From contig SWBL01000029.1 of assembly GCA_024195585.1 (NCBI GenBank), positions 124,001-188,000 on the forward strand: 64,000 nt of DNA, read 5' to 3'. Of this stretch, positions 57,407 through 64,000 are shown piece by piece; position 1 is the first letter of the stretch, and the number at the start of each line of letters is the position of its first letter. The stretch comes from Aureobasidium sp. EXF-3400 (Eukaryota > Ascomycota > Dothideomycetes > Dothideales > Saccotheciaceae). The translations under genes and the position numbers were made by a program. A model generated the notes under the pieces. It saw only the letters and a list, made by a program, of their open reading frames with translations, had not been told where the DNA came from and ran no database searches.

Positions 57407-57479
57407 GCGAAGGAGCAGAGACAAAAAACGACTAGATGATTGTACATATTTTACAACAGAATTTTAACATACAATGATG

Positions 57480-59936
57480 CTATAGCATCGATCTCAGACT
57501 CGAAAGCTCAGGGCTTACAGCCTCCTTGCTCTTCAGTGTCAGGACAGCAGCCTTCTGCGCGACATCGATTAGTTCTTCGGTTTTTGCATCCTTGCCTCTT
57601 TTAGCGAGACCGGCAACGATAGTGCCAAGGAAGGTATCTCCCACACCGTTGACACTGACAATGTCCTTCTCATCGACCTTTTCAGCAGCAGGGAAGAGAC
57701 GCATATAGACACCACCAACACCAGACGACTCTTCAGGGGGGTTGAAGCAGCGACTGAGTATGTACGGCGAAGATGCAGGATCGTGCAGGCGCGGATCATC
57801 AGCAGGCAAGATCTGAGTGAGGAGTACACCATCAGCGCCGAGCTTAACACAGATCTTAGGAATGAAAGGTAAGAGCTGGATAGTCTGTTGTGGGATTCCG
57901 GCATCGACGAGAGCAGAGTTTGTTGCCATGGTCATTGCCACACGAGCTCCTGTGGATGGAATGCCCAAGGAATCGATGACTGCCCACCAGTCCTGACGAT
58001 CGAAGAAGCCGAGCGAGCTGGCTGCTGCGTACATGGCCGATAGTTCCATAGAGTTGGGAGTGGACAGATGTATCGATGCATTGGGGAAAGTCTTCAGGGG
58101 CGTTTGGGGAAGTTGGAAGATTCTAGGCGCCTTCGCAGTGCTCACAGGCTCGAAAGCAACATGCGCAGATATAGATTCTGCGGCTTCGAGCCAACGTGCT
58201 AGAGACGGTGGCTGCCAATTTGCGTCCAGGACTAGATGTTTAGGCTTGCTCTGCTGCAGTTGTGGCAGCCAGAAGTCACTGAGTGTATCGCTTGAGGTAG
58301 AAGTAGATGTCGACGGCTGTCCTGGATGGGCTGCAGGCTCATCCAGAATGTTCATGTCGGCCATGGCGAGCACCAGATCTTTACTGGCATCGTTGACTGC
58401 CACATATTGAGCCGTGCTACTGCCTTGACGAGTCTTGATACCAGTGCTCTCGAGACCTTCGGCAGCGAGTGCATCGAGAGCAGCTCTGCCCGAGAGATCG
58501 TCGCCAACTGAACTGCAGAGGCGTACTGGATCGCCTACAAGGTTTGCTGCGCGGGCGATATTGTGCGCTACACCACCGAGCGACTGACTAATCTTCGCTG
58601 GGCTTGATGTATGTAGAGCAGGCTCTTTGCTTGCAGTAGAAGATATCGGAGCGTAATCACACGAGAAGTCAACAGCAAGTGCTCCAGCCACGAAGACCGA
58701 TGGAGATTTCGAAGCCTTGGTCAGCTCGACGGGATCAGATACAGCCTTAGAAACACCAGATGTCGTATTGTTTGTAGATCCTGGTACAACTACCTGGGAG
58801 CGTGGTGCTGGCTGAAACATCCTACCACAGTCAGCCGAAGTGACTTGATACCCTGACAATACACTCACTCACGAAGCTTGACTCTGCTCGGTTTCGGCTT
58901 GCAGCTTCATCAGCTCGGCCGCCACCGAAGTGCCTCTTCGTACATTATTTTCGATCAAAGCCTGATTGGACTTGACACTGTTCTTGCCTGTCAAGTCTTT
59001 GATCTTGGCAAGTATGAAAGGAGTGTTGGCAGCCCCGGTAGCACCTGCCTGTGCTGCCTCCTGCAGAGCCTCATCAATTACCTTGTCCATCTCGGCTTTG
59101 GCAATACTGAAGGCTTCAGGGATGGGGTTTGCGAACAACAGACCAGACTGTAGACCCAGGGACTTGTGCGCGTGGATGACTGCAGCAGCTGTCTTCTCAT
59201 TGTCCAGAATCATTGGGCTTTGGATGCCACTCTCTCTAGTCCAAAAAGCAGGGAAATCTATTCTGCCATCACGACCATCGGCGAATGTAGCAACAGGCAC
59301 ACCCTGGGTCTCTAGGTACTCGAGAGTTCTTCCAATGTCTAGGAAGCTCTTGCAGCCACTGCTTACAACAGCCACTGGAGTACGACCAAGTTCGGTCAGA
59401 TCAGCCGAGATGTCCATGGTGCTTTCAGCACCTCTGTGGACACCGCCCAAGCCTCCTGTAGCAAAGACTTGAATGCCTGCTAGATGAGCCAGGATCATTG
59501 TACCAGCGACAGTGGTGCCACCATTGTAGCGACGTCCAGGGGAGCCCATGCCACAAGCAAAGCCCAAATCGCGTCTTGAGATCTTGAGTGTATCAGGTTT
59601 GCCAGCAGCGCCGGCGAGGCGAATAACTTCCTCAGCATCTAAGCCTACACGAGCGATACCGTCTAGGATACCAATGGTAGCAGGAACACCACCGCCGGCC
59701 CTGACAATACTTTCCAAGTGAGAAGCCAAGGCGATGTTGTCTGGATAAGGGAACCCATGAGTATAGATTGTGCTTTCAAGTGCGACAACGGGTCTGTTCT
59801 CATGAATAGCTTGCTGAACTTCCTCGGAGACTCTTAGATATGGGCTCTTGGATGAGAGCTTGCGAACGCCTCGCGTACTAAAAATTGACTGGCGCCATGT
59901 TTGGCTAGAAAGTGCACTTTGGCGCAACCTGAACAT
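57480..59936 (-). CDS. Pseudouridine-5'-phosphate glycosidase fused to a PfkB-type pseudouridine kinase
   Basis: Two exons, 59936-58873 and 58821-57480, 801 aa. The GTGAGT...GGTAG intron keeps the frame and joins the two enzymes (QSQAS to MFQPAPRSQ). Residues 1-354 are PsuG/IndA-like: VVALESTIYTHGFPYPDN, LKISRRDLGF with its active Lys, and YNGGTTVAGTM. Residues 356-801 are a PfkB kinase: VFVAGALAVDFSCDYAP, SLGGVAHNIARAANL and the catalytic NGVGDTFLGTIVAGL. The kinase phosphorylates pseudouridine and the glycosidase splits the product to uracil and ribose-5-phosphate. An Arg-rich start (MFRLRQSALSSQTWRQSI) suggests mitochondrial import. The fusion is known in fungi and some animals. Confidence 0.94.
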
Positions 59937-60200
59937 TTTGTGTTCTAGTCAATGCGCGGTTGAGGCGCAAGCAATGTTCGGACAATGCTCTCCAGAAAAT
60001 GCAATGGCGTGTATAACAATATTGCGTGCGGTCGAGGTACAAGGTCGAATGGCTTTTAGAGGAAGTCGCGATTGGATGACGCGGCGAGTCGGGGGAAGGT
60101 GGGCCGAGAGCGAGAGGCCACGCTTCCACCAAAGCTGGAGAGCTATCGGCTGCTCTGGATGCTTCTGCTTTCTCAGGAACTCACTAATCCATACAACATT

Positions 60201-61791
60201 ATGAGGAGTCTGAGTTTACTCGCAGGCTGCGCCGCAGCGCTGCTCTCCTTCGCCAACGCCGAGGCCAACCTCAGTAACCCTGATGTATCCAAGCAGATGC
60301 TCAGCGGCACCTTCGAACCTCCCCAGGTCTTCCAGCACAACAACCTGGTACGAACCGTCAACTTGGAGAAGGAGTACCCTCGCGAGACAATCAATGTAGT
60401 TGTTGAGAACATCGATTCGAAGCCTCAACAGGACTACTACTTGCCTTTCCCTCAGGACCTGATCGCCAGAGTCGGAGGTCTGGACGTCAAGGACAAGAAC
60501 AAGCCAGACGCCATCTTCCCTAGCCCGGAGATCGTTGGCATTGATACATACAGGTGAGTTGAACTTGTTCATGTAACCTCTGTGGATGCGCTGACCAAGA
60601 AAGCCCTATCGAGTATTACCGCATCAAGTTCCCCTCCCCCTTGGCCCCCAAGGAGAAGATCACACTGTCCATTACCTACTCAATTCTGTCCGCTTTGAAC
60701 CCTCTGCCCGCCAGCATCGGCCAGGCCGACCAGCAATATGTTCAGATCACTCTCAATGCCTACACCAACTCAGCCTACAAGACCATGAAACAAAAGACCA
60801 AGCTCAAGATGCCCACTAGCGACGTTCCTGAGTACACTGTAGTTGGCACCAACGCCGAAGGTCAGGAGGACCCCGTCAAGCAAGGCGTCACCTTTACCTA
60901 CGGTCCCTACGGCGAAGTTCCCGCCGGTGCCAACCAGCCCGTCTCATTGAGATACGAGTTCACCAAGCCTCTGCTGCATGCCACTCTTGTGGAGCGTGAC
61001 ATCGAAGTCAGTCACTGGGGAGGCAACATCGCTACCGAAGAGCGTTACTGGCTTGAGAACAGAGGTGCCACCCTCAAGAACCAGTTCTCGCGTGTTCAAT
61101 GGCAACAGACTCAGTACTTCAACCCTCCTACATCGGCCTTGAAGGAGCTCGAGTATCCTCTCATTATCGGAAGCGCAAACCCTTACTTCATCGACGACAT
61201 CGGCAACGTCAGCACTTCTCGCTTCCGTCCTAGAAACACTCCTAAGGAGGCTCTTCTTCAGCTCAAGCCCCGCTACCCCTTGTTTGGTGGCTGGAAATAC
61301 AGCTTCAAGGTTGGTTGGGATAACGACTTGAAGAGCTTCTTGCGCAAGCTCAAGACTGGCGATGGTTACGTTCTCAAGGTTCCTTTCCTTGAGGGGCCCA
61401 AGCAGCCCGAGGGTCTTGAGATCGAGAAGTTGACCGTCAGAATTGTCCTCCCTGAGGGCGCAACGTGAGTCTTACTTCCTGCTCAATACGATGACCGACC
61501 GATACTAACAAGAGCCGCAGCAATATCAAGTTCGAGTCTAAGATCCCTATCATCTCGTCCGAGGTCAGCACACACCGCACCTTCATGGACACTGTGGGCC
61601 GCTCGACGCTCAAGCTGACCGCACTCAATGTTGTCGACGACTTCCGTGGCAAGGACCTGATCGTGACTTATGATTACCCCTTCCTCGCAGGCTTCAGGAA
61701 GCCTATTGTCCTCTTCAGCTCCCTCATGGGTACTTTCGGAGTGGCATATCTCATTAGCAGACTCGATGTCAGCATCGGCAGAAAAGCGTAG
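60201..61791 (+). CDS. OST1: Ribophorin I / Ost1 subunit of oligosaccharyltransferase
   Basis: Three exons, 60201-60553, 60604-61464 and 61521-61791, 494 aa. Signal peptide MRSLSLLAGCAAALLSFANA precedes a large lumenal domain (NLVRTVNLEKEYPRETINVV; GGNIATEERYWLENRGATLK; YPLFGGWKYSFKVGW) and one C-terminal membrane helix (LFSSLMGTFGVAYLISRL). Ost1 is part of the ER complex that transfers glycans to Asn. Length and the pattern fit the family. The first ATG after the short leader is used. Head-to-head with the PsuG-PfkB gene, with 264 bp between the start codons; tail-to-tail with ZIM17. Confidence 0.96.
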
Positions 61792-61999
61792 ATTGTTTTT
61801 GTACAATTGAAAGTCGTTTCCCATTTTATATCTATACATGGTTGTCTATCTTCAACTTTTTCCAAATATTGGTATGTGACAGATGGTGGAGAGGCCAGAT
61901 GGAGTTGAGAAGTATTACAGCGCGGCCTCACAGAGGTGTGCTTGTTGAGCAATGCAGGCCAGCTGCACTGCTTTTAATTGTTTGCGGAGAGATGTGATC

Positions 62000-62585
62000 T
62001 CAAGGCTTCTTGGTGCGTTCAGTCTGGGTACCGTCGTCCCAGAACTCCATGTCGCTCTCAGAATCCAAAGCACCCTTCTTGAGCAACTGGCCCTTCTGTG
62101 CGAGGATGTCTTCCAGAGTGATACGCTTATCGGAGAAGATCTAGACAAGTCAACGATTGTCGCATGAGATGATCAAGACATGGTAAACACACCTTCAAGT
62201 GGTCGGCGATCAAATGTCTATTCTTACAGCCGGGACATGTGATCAAGATGGTGCCGTGGTGATAGCCCTGCTTGGACATGCGGTGCGACGAGCGAGTGGT
62301 GCATGCCTTGCAAGTGAAGGTCATCTCGTATGAGGGCACCTCCTCACGAGGCTCGGGCTTAGGTAGGTGATCGGGACGGTCGGTCAAGGGTTTGGCTGTG
62401 GATTCACATCGTCGCTGTTGTGATTGAAGAGCGGGAACGAGATGTGACTGGGTGCGGAGGAAAGGCGAGAAGGCCGGAGAGGGACGCGACGAGAGGTGAC
62501 GGAGTTGTTGGCGGCAGGACTGAGCGACTGCAGGTTGGCGCAAGCAGATGCGCTGCAGAGTACGGGTTGCGGAATGGAGAGACAT
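62000..62585 (-). CDS. ZIM17: DNL-type zinc-finger protein Zim17/Tim15 (Hep1)
   Basis: Two exons, 62585-62193 and 62140-62000, 177 aa. The N-terminus ([20 protein letters not shown]) is an Arg-rich mitochondrial presequence. The DNL zinc finger (about 87-135) has [20 protein letters not shown] and [16 protein letters not shown], two CxxC pairs around the conserved core; the splice then adds [17 protein letters not shown]. The protein keeps mitochondrial Hsp70 soluble during import and Fe-S cluster assembly. The DNL signature appears here as HLIADHL. Confidence 0.95.
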
Positions 62586-63014
62586 GGTCGCAAGGGGATT
62601 GGTAAATGGGTTGGACAGTGAAAGTGAATTTGTCTGTCACGATTCAGCTGTTTGCGGCTGCGTCACTAGGCGGCGAGGAATTCTGCCAGGGGCGGACCGT
62701 GCGTCGTGAGTTGGTGCTTTCCGAATGCGGCGAGCAGCTGCCATTGCCGATGCTGCTGATATCCTGAACGAGACTCATTCATCTTCATGTTCTTACTTTC
62801 AGTCACATGTCTCTATTGCACATCGTCCTTCACTCCATATTCCGCCCCTTCTGAAAGTTACCGACCCGAAGCTTCTTTCACAACGCGGCAACAAAGACCC
62901 TGAGCGCGCAAAGTCAAAGCTGTGCGCTGTCAGCACAACGGCTCTCCGACCCCGCCACCATCCAAAAGACGAGACAACAGCTGCCACAGTTCAAAATCCG
63001 ACAACACCACAATC
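62586..63014. promoter_or_regulatory. Shared divergent promoter of ZIM17 and CUL3
   Basis: 429 bp between divergent start codons. No TATA box recognised. Confidence 0.45.
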
Positions 63015-64000
63015 ATGGCCAGCCGTCAGCGCGCAAAGATTCGTGCTCCTAGAAGAGTGAGTTCAATCTGAAACCCTTTCATCTCGATACCTTGTCCAGT
63101 CGTCGCAGTGCAATCCTCTCTAACATGAATCGCATCCAGGGCGTCGCTGGTGCCAACGATGTCGACTTTGAACAAACATGGGCAACCCTCTCGCATGCCT
63201 TCGGCGAGATCCACACCAAGAACGCTTCCGCCCTTTCCTTCGAACAGTTGTACCGCGCTGCCTATAAGATAGTACTCAAGAAAAAGGGCGACGACTTGTA
63301 CAAAAAGGTTGCCGATTTCGAAATTCAATGGCTGTCCACTTCTGTTCGTCTGGACATTGCTCGCACCCTGCAAGCCAACATCCTCACCGACGCCGATGAC
63401 TCCCTTTCAGACCCCAGTGCTACCGCTCCCGAACGTCGTGAAGCCGGTACCCGTTTCCTCGCTGCTCTCAAGACCGCCTGGCAAGACCACCAGACCTCCA
63501 TGAGCATGTTGACAGATGTGCTTATGTACATGGATCGCGTTTATTGTGCCGACACCAGACAACCATCCATCTTCTCCAAGGCTATGAGTCTCTTTAGGGA
63601 TAGCATCCTATACTCGACCGCCATTGCCTCGGCTCAACCTCCTCTCTCCTTCCTCGACACATTGAACACCGTCATACTCGACCAGATCCGCATGGACCGT
63701 GACGGTGACTACATCGACAAATCCTTGATCAAGGCAAACATCTATATGCTGGAAGGCCTTTTTGAGACAGATGCAGAAGGAGAAGACGAGAAGTTGTACC
63801 TCACTAGATTTGAACAAGACTTCCTCAACAAGAGCGCCAAATTCTACCGCGACGAGAGCGAGCGATTGTTAAAAGAGTCGGACGCGGGTACATATTGTCG
63901 CCATGTCAGGAGGAGATTAGACGAAGAAGCTGACCGCTGTCGCTCCACAATCTCAGAGTCGACATCCGCCAAGATTATCAAGGTTGTCGAGGACGAGCTC
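63015..64000 (+). CDS. CUL3: Cullin-3, N-terminal part (runs off the window)
   Basis: Exons 63015-63056 and 63140-64000 (open to the edge); 301 residues seen. The intron (GTGAGT to CATCCAG) joins RAPRR to GVAGANDVDFEQTW. The start MASRQRAKIRAPRR is the usual basic tail. The cullin repeats follow: HTKNASALSFEQLYRAAYKI and VLKKKGDDLYKKV are closer to Cul3 than to Cul1 or Cul4. MLTDVLMYMDRVYC is the conserved helix. Cul3 uses BTB proteins as substrate adaptors; a BTB gene lies at 29674. The catalytic RBX1-binding and neddylation parts lie outside the window. Confidence 0.93.

Overview
The window is nuclear DNA of a filamentous ascomycete. Genes are dense and carry short introns (mostly 45-80 bp, GTANGT/GTGAGT donors, CTRAY branch sites). 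The gene set (GH78, GH53, GH55, GH128, WSC, Zn2Cys6, VTC4, PsuG-PfkB fusion) is typically fungal. Codon bias and intron style suggest Pezizomycotina, perhaps Dothideomycetes; that placement is inference. There are no rRNA or tRNA genes, CRISPR arrays or intact transposons. All gene models were built by hand from reading frames and splice signals.

Layout. 0-5 kb: a GH78 alpha-L-rhamnosidase-like gene and a convergent GH53 endo-galactanase, both for pectin side chains; a 28-bp perfect direct repeat flanks the GH78 gene. 5-15 kb: housekeeping genes HRP1 (932-bp intron), GYP1, DCD1 (one GC-AG intron) and ATG7. 16-19 kb: a GH55 beta-1,3-glucanase. 19-30 kb: a mixed region with a divergent ADP/ATP-carrier-like gene, two orphan proteins, a GPI-type WSC protein, a Gnt1-like Golgi glycosyltransferase, a membrane-anchored pepsin-fold protein without its catalytic aspartates, and a BTB protein. 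31-39 kb: ILS1, a tiny twin-CX9C complex I assembly factor gene, and SFI1. 39.6-42.7 kb: a local group of SUMO-like beta-grasp proteins, two gene models plus a probable degenerate copy. 43-48 kb: VTC4 (polyphosphate polymerase) and a GH128 glucanase. 47.7-50 kb: the longest stretch without a recognisable gene. 50-57.4 kb: C2H2 protein, GST-like protein, a short-chain dehydrogenase without its YxxxK motif, a Zn2Cys6 regulator and a Mid2-like membrane protein. 57.5-64 kb: PsuG-PfkB fusion, OST1, ZIM17 and the start of CUL3.

How the genes work together. Most housekeeping genes sit head-to-head and share promoters of 0.25-0.6 kb (HRP1/GYP1, DCD1/ATG7, NDUFAF8-like/SFI1, PsuG-PfkB/OST1, ZIM17/CUL3). 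The carbohydrate-active enzymes and surface proteins occupy the looser intervals between these blocks. The most interesting non-housekeeping content is the SUMO-like group, the dead-protease membrane protein, the divergent ADP/ATP carrier, and the GST / atypical SDR / Zn2Cys6 neighbourhood.
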